Source: Chelativorans sp. AA-79 (GTDB lineage: Bacteria; Pseudomonadota; Alphaproteobacteria; Rhizobiales; Rhizobiaceae). From it: a DNA stretch of 64,000 bases. Made by a program: the position numbers and the translations under genes. This document shows, piece after piece, positions 17,552-26,420 of the stretch (its first letter is position 1; the number at the start of each line of letters is the position of its first letter). Below the pieces are notes generated by a model, which had not been told where the DNA came from, did no database searches, and was given only the letters and a program-made list of their open reading frames with translations. The stretch spans positions 682,001-746,000 of the forward strand of contig NZ_CP120361.1 of assembly GCF_029457495.1 (NCBI RefSeq), in the 5' to 3' direction.

Positions 17552-18211
17552 GTGATTCGCTTCGAGAATGTGGGCTTGAGATACGGGATGGGCCCGGAGG
17601 TGCTCCGTGACGTCTCGTTCCAGCTGCCGGAGCGGTCCTTCCAGTTCCTGAGCGGCCCTTCGGGTACGGGCAAGACGACGCTGCTCAGGCTCCTCTTCAT
17701 GTCGCTCAAGCCCACGCGCGGGCTCATCACCATTTTCGGCAAGGACCGTTCGCGCATCACGCGCGAGGAGCTACCGCTCCTGCGCCGGCGCATCGGCGTC
17801 GTGTTCCAGGATTTCCGCCTCCTCGACCACCTCACCACCTATGAGAACGTGGCCCTGCCGCTGCGCGTGCGCGGACGGGAGGAGGCGGGCTATCGCAGCG
17901 ACGTGGTCGAGCTGCTGAAATGGGTCGGGCTCGGCGACCGCATGCACGTCTTCCCGCCGGTGCTTTCGGGCGGCGAAAAGCAGCGCGCCGCGATCGCCCG
18001 CGCGCTGATCGAGCAGCCGCAGATCCTGCTCGCCGACGAGCCCACCGGCAATGTCGATCCGCAGCTCGCCCGCCGCCTGCTGCGTCTCCTGATCGAGCTC
18101 AACCGCCTGGGCACCGCCGTGGTGATCGCGACACATGACGTGGGGCTCATGGAGCAGGTCGATGCGCGCCGGATGATCCTTTCGGGCGGAAGGCTTCAGA
18201 TCTATGATTAG
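17552..18211 (+). CDS. ftsE: FtsE cell-division ABC ATPase
   Basis: The 219-residue ATPase starts with GTG (V-I-R-F-E-N-V-G-L-R-Y-G). Walker A is G-P-S-G-T-G-K-T-T near residues 36-44, the signature L-S-G-G-E-K-Q-R near 139-146 and Walker B I-L-L-A-D-E-P-T near 158-165. With FtsX it activates peptidoglycan hydrolysis at the septum. A start further upstream is open, but family alignment favours 17552. It overlaps ftsX by 8 bases. Confidence 0.95.
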   Translation: MIRFENVGLRYGMGPEVLRDVSFQLPERSFQFLSGPSGTGKTTLLRLLFMSLKPTRGLITIFGKDRSRITREELPLLRRRIGVVFQDFRLLDHLTTYENVALPLRVRGREEAGYRSDVVELLKWVGLGDRMHVFPPVLSGGEKQRAAIARALIEQPQILLADEPTGNVDPQLARRLLRLLIELNRLGTAVVIATHDVGLMEQVDARRMILSGGRLQIYD

Positions 18212-19193
18212 GTCGATGGCCGCCAGGGACCAGGCGATCCGCCTCGTGGAGAAGGTCGGCGTCATGAAGCGACAGGCCGCTGCGCGCCGGGCGCGCAGGC
18301 AGAACCCGATCGTGCCGCCCGACAATGTCGCCGGGCGGGCGATGGTGCTCGTCATCGCCATCATGACCTTTCTCTCCTGCCTCACGCTCGGCGCGGTCAC
18401 GCTGGTGCGCGACACCGCCGCTGTCTGGCAGACGCAGATCGCGCGCGAGGCGACGATCCAGATCAAGCCCGTGGAGGGGCTGGACATGGAGGCCGCGCTG
18501 GCGGATGCACGGCACGTGGCCGCCGGCTATGCGGGCGTGCAAAGCGCCAGCATCGTCGATCGCCAGGCCACCGCGCGGCTCTTGGAACCCTGGCTCGGAC
18601 CGGGCCTCGACATCGACGAATTGCCGGTGCCGCGGCTCATCATCGTGACGATCGATCCGGCGGAGCGGCCGGATTTCGCGGCGATGCGGGCAGAGCTTGC
18701 CGGGGCGGTGCCGAGCGCCATCCTCGACGATCACCGCACCTGGGTCGACCGGCTGGTGGCCATGGCGCGCACCACCGTCACGATCGGCATCGGCGTTCTC
18801 GTCCTGATGCTGTCTGCGACCGCGCTCACGGTCATCTTCGCGACCCGCGGCGCGATGGCCGGCAACGGGCATGTGATCGAGGTCCTGCACTTCGTCGGGG
18901 CGGAGGCGCAGCTCATCGCCCGCGAGTTCCGCCGCCACTTCCTGCTGGCCGGTTCGCGCGGTGCGGCCGCGGGCGGCGTGGCCGCGGTCATCGTGTTCGT
19001 CATCTTCTCCTGGTGGTCGTCGCACAATGTCGCCACGCCGGAGGGAGACCAGGCCTCCGCCCTGTTCGGCAACTTCTCCATCGGGCTGTCGGGCTATCTC
19101 GGCGTGGGGCTTGTGGTGGTGCTCATCGCGGTTTTGACGGCGGCCACCTCGCACATCACGGTGATCACCTATCTCAGGCGCATCGAGACATGA
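18204..19193 (+). CDS. ftsX: FtsX cell-division permease-like protein
   Basis: The 329-residue protein has four hydrophobic helices (about 45-70, 190-212, 245-268 and 290-315) with a large extracytoplasmic loop between the first two, the FtsX layout. It partners FtsE at the division site and transmits ATPase cycles to periplasmic hydrolase activators. The gene overlaps ftsE upstream and ends in an ATGA overlap with the ydcF-like gene. Confidence 0.94.
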   Translation: MIRSMAARDQAIRLVEKVGVMKRQAAARRARRQNPIVPPDNVAGRAMVLVIAIMTFLSCLTLGAVTLVRDTAAVWQTQIAREATIQIKPVEGLDMEAALADARHVAAGYAGVQSASIVDRQATARLLEPWLGPGLDIDELPVPRLIIVTIDPAERPDFAAMRAELAGAVPSAILDDHRTWVDRLVAMARTTVTIGIGVLVLMLSATALTVIFATRGAMAGNGHVIEVLHFVGAEAQLIAREFRRHFLLAGSRGAAAGGVAAVIVFVIFSWWSSHNVATPEGDQASALFGNFSIGLSGYLGVGLVVVLIAVLTAATSHITVITYLRRIET

Positions 19194-19990
19194 CGGCTCA
19201 GCAATTCTCACGAGCCGATTCGTGCGGTAACGCTTTGTGCTCCAACGCAAGCCGCGCGGACTCGCCCTTGCCGCAATTGCAGGTTACCTATGGGAAGATG
19301 ACGGGAATTGCAGTCTCACAATTGGGCAGTGGCCTGCGCCGCCCACGCCGCGCGAGGGTGGCCTTGCGCGCTCTCACCGCCGGTTTCCTCCTGTCCTGCG
19401 CGGCATTCGTCACCGGTTTCGCCTTCTTCGCCGATCACGTCGCGCGCCTGCAGGCGCCGGCTACGCTCAATCCCGCCGACGGCATCGTGGTGCTGACGGG
19501 CGGCCAGTCGCGCATCGATACAGGCATGGACCTGCTTGCGGCGGGGAAGGGCAAGCGCCTGCTCATCAGCGGCGTCAACCCGATCGCCCGCGCCGACGAT
19601 CTGAGGCTTGCGACCGGCGGCGACCGCACCCTGTTCAACTGCTGCGTGGATATCGACCGGGCTGCCCTCAACACGATCGGCAATGCCCAGGAAAGCGCGA
19701 AGTGGGTCAGCGCCAATACCTTTGGCAGCATCATCGTCGTCACGAACAACTACCACATGCCGCGCAGCCTGCTCGAAATGCGGCGGATCCTTCCCAAGGC
19801 CGATCTCCAGCCTTATCCCGTGGTGAACACACCGCTCGACGACGGCGCCTGGATGAGCGATCCGGACGCGCTCAGGGTGCTGGTCACCGAGTATGCCAAG
19901 TATCTCTACGCCCTCGCGCGGGGCCTCCTGCCGGCGAACAGCGCGGCCGAGTTCCCTGGCACCGTCAGCGCGGCCGTGGCACACAAGTAA
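19190..19990 (+). CDS. YdcF/SanA-family (DUF218) protein
   Basis: The 266-residue product has one hydrophobic anchor (about 60-82) followed by a DUF218 domain with I-V-V-L-T-G-G-Q-S-R, the central S-x-N-T and a V-V-T-N-N-Y-H-M-P-R-S motif. The family binds nucleotides or acts in envelope (peptidoglycan or lipid-carrier) functions; the reaction is unknown. I chose the ATG that overlaps the ftsX stop. Another ATG at 19298 would remove 36 unusual residues and place the anchor nearer the N-terminus. Confidence 0.85.
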   Translation: MTAQQFSRADSCGNALCSNASRADSPLPQLQVTYGKMTGIAVSQLGSGLRRPRRARVALRALTAGFLLSCAAFVTGFAFFADHVARLQAPATLNPADGIVVLTGGQSRIDTGMDLLAAGKGKRLLISGVNPIARADDLRLATGGDRTLFNCCVDIDRAALNTIGNAQESAKWVSANTFGSIIVVTNNYHMPRSLLEMRRILPKADLQPYPVVNTPLDDGAWMSDPDALRVLVTEYAKYLYALARGLLPANSAAEFPGTVSAAVAHK

Positions 19991-20076
19991 GTTCTTCCCA
20001 TTCTGCTCTTTACAACGGGCCTGCTTGCGGTAACCAACGGCTGGCGGCGCCGTCCGCGTCTTGTTCGGGATCCCGC

Positions 20077-20883
20077 ATGCTGTATCTCCGCTCCCTGGCC
20101 TTCAATTTCGTCTTCTATGCGAATCTCGTCGTCCAGATGATCTTCTGGACGCCCCTCTACTTCCTGTTGCCGCGCAAGAAGGCGTGGTTCGTGCCGAAGG
20201 TCTGGGCCGCGTCCTGCCTGTGGCTGCACCGGGTTATCGCGGGCACGCGGGCGGAGATCTCCGGCATCGAGAACCTGCCGCAGGGCTCCTGCATCATTGC
20301 TCCCAAGCACCAGTCCTTCTGGGACACCATCGCCTTCCTGCCCTGGATTCCCGATGCGCTCTACATCTTGAAGCGGGAGCTCATGTGGATTCCGCTTTTC
20401 GGCTGGTACGTCGCCAAGATGCGCATGATCCCCATCGACCGCGGCAGCCGTTCCAAGGCGCTCCGGCAGGCCGTGAAGACCGGCCGGGAGCTGATGAAGG
20501 AGAACCGTCAGCTTATCATCTATCCCGAGGGCACCCGCCGCCCGCCGGGCGCGGAGCCCGCCTATAAATACGGCATCGTGGAACTCTACGCCCAGCTCAA
20601 GGTGCCGGTCGTGCCGGTCGCGCATGTGGCCGGCCTTTACTGGCCGCGGCGGAAATTCCTGCGCTATCCGGGCGTGATCCGCGCGCGCTTCCTGCCGCCG
20701 ATCGAGCCCGGCCTTACGCGCGAGGCGTTTCTGGAGCGTCTCGTCCGCGAGACCGAGGCGGCCTGCGACGCACTGCTCCTGGAGGCGGCGAAAGGGCCGA
20801 ACCCGCCGCCCTTGCCTGAAACGGCGCGGAAAAGGCTCGCGGAGCTTGGCGCAGCAGTGGAGTCCGAGGCGGCCCGGGGCTGA
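20077..20883 (+). CDS. plsC: 1-acyl-sn-glycerol-3-phosphate acyltransferase
   Basis: This 268-residue membrane enzyme makes phosphatidic acid from lysophosphatidic acid. The catalytic H-x4-D motif is H78-Q-S-F-W-D83, and Y-P-E-G-T-R near residues 150-155 is the substrate-binding motif. An N-terminal hydrophobic region (about 8-32) anchors it. It is the last gene of the ftsE-ftsX-ydcF-plsC run, an arrangement common in Rhizobiales. Confidence 0.93.
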   Translation: MLYLRSLAFNFVFYANLVVQMIFWTPLYFLLPRKKAWFVPKVWAASCLWLHRVIAGTRAEISGIENLPQGSCIIAPKHQSFWDTIAFLPWIPDALYILKRELMWIPLFGWYVAKMRMIPIDRGSRSKALRQAVKTGRELMKENRQLIIYPEGTRRPPGAEPAYKYGIVELYAQLKVPVVPVAHVAGLYWPRRKFLRYPGVIRARFLPPIEPGLTREAFLERLVRETEAACDALLLEAAKGPNPPPLPETARKRLAELGAAVESEAARG

Positions 20884-20893
20884 GAGGCTCCAA

Positions 20894-21436
20894 TCAGAGC
20901 GTCCGGCGCTCCGGCGCCGAGGGCGCAATACGCTTCGCCACCACCTCCAACCAGTGGTCGCGAATGCCGAGCGCTTTCAGATGGTCGACCGTGTTGATCA
21001 CATAGTCCTCATTGCGGCCCGACTGCCCGACGGCGCCCGAGACCCGTGCGGCCGCCTGTTCGGGCTCCATGCGCCCGGCATATTGCGGGTGGGCGCGGTC
21101 GACCACATAGGTGAGCCCTTCGACGATCGGCCCGCCTTCCAGCCTGATGGGCAGGCGGCGCTCGAGATAGACATTGGTCACCAGTTCGCGCTCGCGCAGA
21201 TAGGCGATGACCTCGTTCGCGAGTTCGCCCGGAACGGAAAAGGCCAAGCCAAGGCAGGAGCCGCCCCTGTCGAGGCCCAGAACGAGCCCCGGCCGGTCCG
21301 GCGTGCCGCGATGCACGTGGGAATGCACGCAAAGTGCGCGGCGATAGCCGAACAGCCGCGCCTTGCGTGTTTCCACATGGGCAAAACCCGGGCGCCACAT
21401 GAGAGACCCGTAGCCAAAGACCCAAAAATTGTCCAT
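20894..21436 (-). CDS. ChaC-like gamma-glutamylcyclotransferase
   Basis: The 180-residue protein starts with W-V-F-G-Y-G-S-L-M-W, the substrate-binding loop of the ChaC/gamma-glutamylcyclotransferase fold, and has the conserved glutamate region L-R-E-R-E near residue 83. ChaC enzymes split glutathione to 5-oxoproline and Cys-Gly. It converges on plsC and diverges from the DUF2125 gene. Confidence 0.9.
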   Translation of the reverse strand: MDNFWVFGYGSLMWRPGFAHVETRKARLFGYRRALCVHSHVHRGTPDRPGLVLGLDRGGSCLGLAFSVPGELANEVIAYLRERELVTNVYLERRLPIRLEGGPIVEGLTYVVDRAHPQYAGRMEPEQAAARVSGAVGQSGRNEDYVINTVDHLKALGIRDHWLEVVAKRIAPSAPERRTL

Positions 21437-21499
21437 TTCCCCTGACTTCTGCCTTGATCGTGCTGGGCGGGAACTGATTCGGTTAGCGGGAGCAACGGT

Positions 21500-22480
21500 A
21501 TGGCGTCAAGGACAAGCTCGCGTTTCGGCCGGCGCATCCTGTGGCTAGCAATCGCGATCGTCCTGGTCTGCGCGGCTTACACCGGTGCCTGGTTCTATGC
21601 GGCGCGCATGCTCGAATCCCGTGCAGTCGCCGTTCTGGAGAAGGTGAACGGAGGCGGTGTGCGCGCATTCTGCGAAGAGCCGCAGGCGAGGGGCTTTCCC
21701 TTCCGCATCGGCCTTTTCTGCAAGAGCATCTTCTATGAGAACATCCATGACGGCGTCTCCGTCCGCGCAGGGCAGCTTCGGTCCGCGGCCCATGTCTACC
21801 AGCCCTTCCGGGTGCTGAGCGAGGTGGACGGCCCCGCTTCCATCATGACGCCCTTCACGGTCCCCTTGCGGGCGCAGTGGGGAAGTTTGCGCGCCAGCAC
21901 CAGGCTCACGCGCCCTCTGCCGGAAACCGTCTCGGTAGAAGGCAAGGCCGTTCGCGTCTCGGCGGAGGAGGGTGGCGGGACGCTGCTCGCGGAGATGGAC
22001 GACCTTCAGGTGCATGCCCGGCAGAGGGAGGCCGATCTCGAAGCCGCGCTCAGCTTCCGCAATCTCCGGGTGGGCGAGGAGATCGTGACCGGTCTTCCGG
22101 CGCTCGAGGGCAGGATGCTCTTGCTCGTGACCGATGGTGTTGCGCTTGTCCAGAACAGGACAAGGAGCCTGCGCGGGCAGTCCCTCACCATCGAGGAGAT
22201 GGTTGTCGGCCTCGCCGGCCAAAGGGCGGAGGTCTCGCTTTCCGGCCCGATCTCGGTTGATGATGAAGGACTGATCGATGCCGAGCTGTCCGTCGGCATC
22301 GATGATCCTGCGGCGGTCGCGGAGCAGGTGGCCCGGATCTTTCCCGATGAGCGCGACCAGATCATGGCCGCTTCCGGCATGGTCGGAGGGTTCGCGGGCG
22401 CACCGCTTCAGATCCGCATCGTGAGCGGCAGGATCTTTCTCGGCTTCATCCCGCTCGGCACCATCCCGCCGGTCGACTAG
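21500..22480 (+). CDS. DUF2125 envelope protein
   Basis: This 326-residue protein has a single N-terminal hydrophobic helix (about 12-32) and a large extracytoplasmic domain with G-F-P-F-R-I-G-L-F-C and F-T-V-P-L-R-A-Q-W patterns. It matches DUF2125, an alphaproteobacterial family of unknown function whose members probably sit on the periplasmic side of the inner membrane. It diverges from chaC. A hairpin (22514-22534) lies just after the stop. Confidence 0.85.
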   Translation: MASRTSSRFGRRILWLAIAIVLVCAAYTGAWFYAARMLESRAVAVLEKVNGGGVRAFCEEPQARGFPFRIGLFCKSIFYENIHDGVSVRAGQLRSAAHVYQPFRVLSEVDGPASIMTPFTVPLRAQWGSLRASTRLTRPLPETVSVEGKAVRVSAEEGGGTLLAEMDDLQVHARQREADLEAALSFRNLRVGEEIVTGLPALEGRMLLLVTDGVALVQNRTRSLRGQSLTIEEMVVGLAGQRAEVSLSGPISVDDEGLIDAELSVGIDDPAAVAEQVARIFPDERDQIMAASGMVGGFAGAPLQIRIVSGRIFLGFIPLGTIPPVD

Positions 22481-22683
22481 CCAGGCTTCATCTGTCAGCG
22501 GTGCAGCACCGCGCTTCTGATTTGGCGTCAGAAGGGGCGGGAGACCCAGCCATGGGAATAGAAATCGCCCCTCCGGAATTTTTCTCACCCGCCAACCCTC
22601 TGTTCCCACTCGCTATTCGCTGTTTCGCCACTCGCTCATCGCACTCTTTTTCTCCCCATCCCCTCAGCCCGTATTATTCTTTC

Positions 22684-23005
22684 CCCATCGCTCTCGCGGG
22701 AACCGGATGCGCACCGGGTGTTCGGGAGGGCGGCGGAAACCTCCCTCCCCAGGATCGGAACCTGGGGATCCGAGGGCCCGCGACAGGCCGGCGGTGCCGG
22801 GGCGGTGGGTGTGAGACGCCGTTTCCGGAAAAACGGATGCTGGTGAGAGACGGCATCGCGGAAACCGCGGAGAAGCCGCTAGGGCTCTCCTTCGGCCCGG
22901 CCAAGACCACCCCCTTCATTGGGTGCAGCCGGGAAGGAGAAGGGTCCGAGTGATCGGCCGAGGTCGGGACAGACTCCGGCGGGGCGCATTGGGAGCGCCT
23001 TTTTT
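22684..23005 (+). ncRNA. Structured orphan RNA candidate with its own terminator
   Basis: The 710-base gap between the DUF2125 gene and tyrC has no convincing protein gene but is dense in nested pairing. A closing helix joins 22695-22710 to 22853-22869 (five, three and five base pairs). Inside, 22711-22716 pairs with 22792-22797 around three hairpins (22724-22745, 22747-22767 with a perfect 7-bp stem, 22775-22789), followed by hairpins at 22801-22820 and 22819-22836. A long hairpin at 22886-22940 (7, 6 and 5 pairs) comes next and a terminator ends it at 23005. A -10-like TATTAT lies at 22672-22677. I could not match it to 6S, tmRNA, RNase P, SRP RNA or a riboswitch class I know. Confidence 0.5.
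22983..23005 (+). terminator. Terminator of the structured RNA candidate
   Basis: GGCGC (22983-22987) pairs with GCGCC (22995-22999), followed by six T, one A and five more T. No protein gene precedes it closely on this strand. Confidence 0.75.
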
Positions 23006-23189
23006 ATTTTTGTGGCGCGAACGGTGCGCCCCGCTTCCCAAACCAATCAATGGCCAGACGCGAAAGCGGGCGTGGCGACGGTGAGGCACGGCTTGATGTT
23101 CGGATCACGGAAACGACGACGCGAAGGAGCGGCACCGCGAAGTGAGGCGGCGCCCGATCGACCGCGCGTCGTGCGGCCGGCCGCAACGC

Positions 23190-24134
23190 CTAATCGCCTT
23201 CGAGCTTCGGCGGGTGAGCGACGACCTGCCGGCCGAAATCCGGCGCGTCCACTTCCTGGCCGGCCTCGATGATGGAGCGGCGGACCGCACGGGTGCGTGC
23301 GAAGAGTTCGAACAGCTTTTCGCCGTCGCCCCAGCGGATGGCCCGCTGCAAGGCGGAAAGGTCCTCGGAGAAGCGCGCCAGCATCTCCAGTATGGCGTCC
23401 TTGTTGTGCAGGCAAACGTCGCGCCACATTGTGGGATCGGAGGCGGCGAGGCGGGTGAAGTCGCGGAAGCCGGAGGCCGAGTATTTGATCACCTCTGACT
23501 TGGTCACCGTCTCCAGGTCGTCCGCGGTGCCGACGATGTTGTAGGCGATGATGTGCGGCAGGTGCGAGACGATGGCGAGCACCATGTCGTGGTGCTCCGG
23601 GTCCATGCGGTCGACCCTCGAGCCGCAGCGCTCCCAGAACCGGGTGAGGCGTTCGAGAGCCTCCTCGTCCGTTGCCGGAAGGGGGGTGAGGATGCACCAG
23701 CGTCCTTCAAAGAGTTCGGCGAAGCCTGCATCCGGGCCGGAATGCTCGGTGCCGGCGATCGGATGGCCGGGAATGAAGTGCACGGTGCCCGGCAGTTTCG
23801 GCGCCATCTGCTGGATGACGGAGGATTTCGTCGAGCCCACATCGCTCACGATCGCGCCAGGCTTGAGCGCCCCCGCGATCTCCGCGGCCACGTCGCCCGA
23901 AGCTCCCACGGGTACGGAGACGATCACCAGATCGGCATCGGTCACGGCCTCGGCAGCCGAGCTGAAATATGCGTCGCCCAGGTCGAGCGCGCGGGCGCGC
24001 GCCAGCGTCTCCGGGTGCCGTGTCGAGATGGCGACAGTCCCTGCCAACCCCTCCCGGCGGACGACGCGTGCGATCGACGAGCCGATCAGCCCGATGCCGA
24101 CAAGGGCGATCTTGTCAAAAAGCGGGTCGGCCAC
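23190..24134 (-). CDS. tyrC: Cyclohexadienyl/prephenate dehydrogenase
   Basis: The 314-residue enzyme oxidises prephenate or arogenate on the way to tyrosine. The NAD-binding L-V-G-I-G-L-I-G-S-S is at residues 10-20, and H-P-I-A-G-T-E-H-S-G-P near 123-133 is the substrate motif of the family. It starts 3 bases after hisC on the same strand, so the pair is an operon for aromatic amino acid synthesis, with HisC likely serving as aromatic aminotransferase. Prephenate versus arogenate preference cannot be read here. Confidence 0.92.
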   Translation of the reverse strand: MADPLFDKIALVGIGLIGSSIARVVRREGLAGTVAISTRHPETLARARALDLGDAYFSSAAEAVTDADLVIVSVPVGASGDVAAEIAGALKPGAIVSDVGSTKSSVIQQMAPKLPGTVHFIPGHPIAGTEHSGPDAGFAELFEGRWCILTPLPATDEEALERLTRFWERCGSRVDRMDPEHHDMVLAIVSHLPHIIAYNIVGTADDLETVTKSEVIKYSASGFRDFTRLAASDPTMWRDVCLHNKDAILEMLARFSEDLSALQRAIRWGDGEKLFELFARTRAVRRSIIEAGQEVDAPDFGRQVVAHPPKLEGD

Positions 24135-24137
24135 GGC

Positions 24138-25238
24138 TCACCTGCCCAGGAACTCGGCGAGGGTGGCGATCACGCCGCGATTGGCCTCCTCGGGCCCGAC
24201 GGTGAGTCGCAGGGCGTTGGGAAGCCCGTAGCCCGCAACCCGGCGCAATATATAGCCGCGTGCGGTGAGAAACGCGTCCGCCTCCTCGGCCGTCCTGCCG
24301 CCGTTTTCCGGGAAATGGATCAGCAGGAAATTGCCCACGCTCGGCGTCACGCGCAGCCCGAGCTTGGTGATCTCGTCGGTCAGCCACGTGCGCCAGGTTT
24401 CGTTGAAGGCGACCGCCTGCTCCACATGCGCCTTGTCGCGGATCGCGGCCGCGCCCGCCTCGATGGCGATCGCGTTGACGTTGAATGGGCCGCGCACGCG
24501 ATTGACCGCGTCCACCACATGGGCCGGCGCGTACATCCAGCCGATGCGCAGGCCGGCAAGCCCGTGGATCTTGGAAAAGGTGCGTGTCATGACGACGTTT
24601 TCGCTCGAAGAGACGAGCTCGACGCCTGCCTCGTAGTCGTTGCGGCGGACATATTCCGCATAGGCTGCGTCGAGCACCAGCAGCACATGCCTGGGCAGGC
24701 CGGCCCGCAGGCGCTTCACCTCGTCCACCGGCAGGTAGGTGCCGGTCGGATTGTTGGGATTGGCGAGGAAGACGATCTTCGTACGCTCCGTCACCGCCGC
24801 CAGGATGGCGTCGACATCGGCGCGCTCGTCCGTCTCCTCGGCCACGACCGGCACGCCTCCCGCGGCCAGGATCTGGATCTTGTAGATCAGGAAGCCATGC
24901 TCGGTGAAGATGCCCTCGTCGCCGGGCTTCACATAGGTCTGCGCCAGCAGGCCCAAAAGCTCGTCCGAGCCGTTGGAGCACAGGATGTTCGCGGGATTGA
25001 GGCCGTGCGCCTGCGCGATCGCCTCGCGCAGCTTCGTGGCGGAACCGTCCGGGTATCGGTCAAGATGCCGGCTCGCCTCCCGGACCGCTTCCAGCGCGGC
25101 CGGCGAGGGGCCGAGCGGCGTCTCGTTCGAGGAGAGTTTCCAAACCTTTGCCGCGCCGGGCACGCTTTCGCGGCCGGGAACATAGGCGGCGATGTCCATG
25201 ACGCCGGGCTTGGGCTGCGGACGGTCGAGCGAAGTCAT
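24138..25238 (-). CDS. hisC: Histidinol-phosphate/aromatic aminotransferase
   Basis: The 366-residue class I/II aminotransferase has N-P-N-N-P-T-G near residue 155, D-A-A-Y near 191 and the PLP lysine in [12 protein letters not shown] near 222. Such enzymes transfer amino groups to imidazole acetol phosphate and often to aromatic keto acids. Coupling to tyrC suggests the aromatic role here; a second hisC elsewhere is likely. The start codon is 88 bases from the metA riboswitch on the other strand. Confidence 0.92.
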   Translation of the reverse strand: MTSLDRPQPKPGVMDIAAYVPGRESVPGAAKVWKLSSNETPLGPSPAALEAVREASRHLDRYPDGSATKLREAIAQAHGLNPANILCSNGSDELLGLLAQTYVKPGDEGIFTEHGFLIYKIQILAAGGVPVVAEETDERADVDAILAAVTERTKIVFLANPNNPTGTYLPVDEVKRLRAGLPRHVLLVLDAAYAEYVRRNDYEAGVELVSSSENVVMTRTFSKIHGLAGLRIGWMYAPAHVVDAVNRVRGPFNVNAIAIEAGAAAIRDKAHVEQAVAFNETWRTWLTDEITKLGLRVTPSVGNFLLIHFPENGGRTAEEADAFLTARGYILRRVAGYGLPNALRLTVGPEEANRGVIATLAEFLGR

Positions 25239-25287
25239 CGGGCAGTTCCATTAGATCGAGGCCGCTTGCTTTAGCCCATGAACTGCG

Positions 25288-25316
25288 TTGACGCAAAGGG
25301 TCGGCCGGCTTAAATA
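25288..25316 (+). promoter_or_regulatory. Housekeeping promoter of metA
   Basis: TTGACG (25288-25293), 17 bases, TAAATA (25311-25316). The predicted start of transcription is within a few bases of the SAM-II aptamer. Confidence 0.75.
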
Positions 25317-25327
25317 CTCGATAACTC

Positions 25328-25377
25328 CGTGGTGATTTGGCCGGTCGGCTTGCAGCCACGTTAAAGAAGTCGCTAAA
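25328..25377 (+). promoter_or_regulatory. SAM-II riboswitch aptamer
   Basis: The stretch matches the SAM-II (metA) class in sequence and fold. P1 joins CGTGG (25328-25332) to CCACG (25356-25360); the pseudoknot P2 joins CGGCTT (25346-25351) to AAGTCG (25367-25372); the conserved CGCTAAA tail follows. It binds S-adenosylmethionine. Part of its loop (25340-25346) is complementary to the left arm of the downstream terminator, which suggests control by transcription termination. Confidence 0.93.
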
Positions 25378-25402
25378 AGGCCGTTGCGTATATGTTCGCA
25401 AG

Positions 25403-25433
25403 GACCGGCCGCGATTTCGCCGCCGGTCTTTTT
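25403..25433 (+). terminator. Riboswitch-controlled terminator in the metA leader
   Basis: GACCGGC (25403-25409) pairs with GCCGGTC (25422-25428), followed by five T. It lies between aptamer and start codon. The left arm could pair instead with the identical GCCGGTC in the aptamer, giving an antiterminator when SAM is low. Confidence 0.8.
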
Positions 25434-25450
25434 GTTTTGGAGCCTGTGTG

Positions 25451-26389
25451 ATGCCAATCAAGATTCCCGACCAGCTTCCCGCCCGTGAAGTGCTTACGCG
25501 CGAGGGCGTATCCATCATGGATGAGGAGACGGCGCTGCGTCAGGACATCCGCCCGCTTCAGATCGGGCTCCTCAACCTCATGCCCAACAAGATCCGCACG
25601 GAAACGCAGTTCGCCCGCCTGATCGGCGCCACGCCCCTGCAGGTGGAACTGACGCTGGTGCGCATCGGCAACCACAAGGCCAGGAACACGCCCGAAGAGC
25701 ACCTCATCTCCTTCTACCAGACCTGGGAGGAGGTCGCGGCGCGAAAGTTCGACGGCTTCATCGTCACCGGTGCGCCCGTGGAGCTTCTGCCCTTCGAGGA
25801 CGTCACCTACTGGGACGAACTGGCGCGCATCTTCGATTGGACGACATCCAACGTGCATTCCTCCTTCTTCATCTGCTGGGGGGCGATGGCGGCCGCCTGG
25901 CATTTCCATCGCATTCCGAAGCACAAGCTCGAGAAAAAGGCCTTTGGCGTGTTCCGGCACCAGAACAACGCTCCGGCCTCCCCCTACCTTGCCGGCTTTT
26001 CGGACGACTTCTCCATTCCCGTCTCGCGCTGGACCGAGGTGCGCGCGTCCGACATTCCCACAGGGGTGGGTCTGGAGCTGCTCATGGAATCGGATGTGAC
26101 CGGCCCCTGCCTGCTGACGGAAAAGACCGGCAACCGGCTCTACATGTTCAATCACATCGAATACGACTCCACCTCGCTCAAGGAGGAGTATGATCGCGAC
26201 GTGGCCGCCGGCGTGCCGGTCGAGGTGCCGCACGCCTACTTTCCGGAAGACGACCCAAGCCGTCCGCCGCTCAACCGCTGGCGCTCGCACGCCCATCTGC
26301 TCTTCGGCAACTGGATCAACCAGGTCTACCAGACCACGCCATACCGCCTGGAGAAGATCGGCACGAGCTTGCAACTGGCCTTGTCCTGA
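25451..26389 (+). CDS. metA: Homoserine O-acyltransferase (MetA family, probable acetyltransferase)
   Basis: The 312-residue enzyme acylates homoserine in methionine synthesis. The catalytic C142 lies in F-F-I-C-W-G-A, with H235 and E237 in N-H-I-E-Y. Residue 111 is glutamate, which in this family goes with acetyl-CoA use, where E. coli has glycine and uses succinyl-CoA; Agrobacterium MetA is also reported as an acetyltransferase. The ATG at 25451 follows GGAG by 8 bases. A SAM-II aptamer and terminator control it, so high SAM should shut it off. Confidence 0.94.
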   Translation: MPIKIPDQLPAREVLTREGVSIMDEETALRQDIRPLQIGLLNLMPNKIRTETQFARLIGATPLQVELTLVRIGNHKARNTPEEHLISFYQTWEEVAARKFDGFIVTGAPVELLPFEDVTYWDELARIFDWTTSNVHSSFFICWGAMAAAWHFHRIPKHKLEKKAFGVFRHQNNAPASPYLAGFSDDFSIPVSRWTEVRASDIPTGVGLELLMESDVTGPCLLTEKTGNRLYMFNHIEYDSTSLKEEYDRDVAAGVPVEVPHAYFPEDDPSRPPLNRWRSHAHLLFGNWINQVYQTTPYRLEKIGTSLQLALS

Positions 26390-26420
26390 GCGGTCGGGCA
26401 GCGCTCGCCGCGCGGCAGCT

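Noticed and set aside
22747..22767. Perfect 7-bp hairpin with 7-base loop, like a tRNA T arm
   Set aside because: The loop on either strand (ATCGGAA or TTCCGAT) does not match the conserved T-loop, so tmRNA or tRNA identity is not supported.
22501..22953. 150-codon frame over the structured RNA region
   Set aside because: Pro/Ser/Gly/Arg composition, no ribosome binding site, and it is crossed by strong inverted repeats and followed by a terminator.
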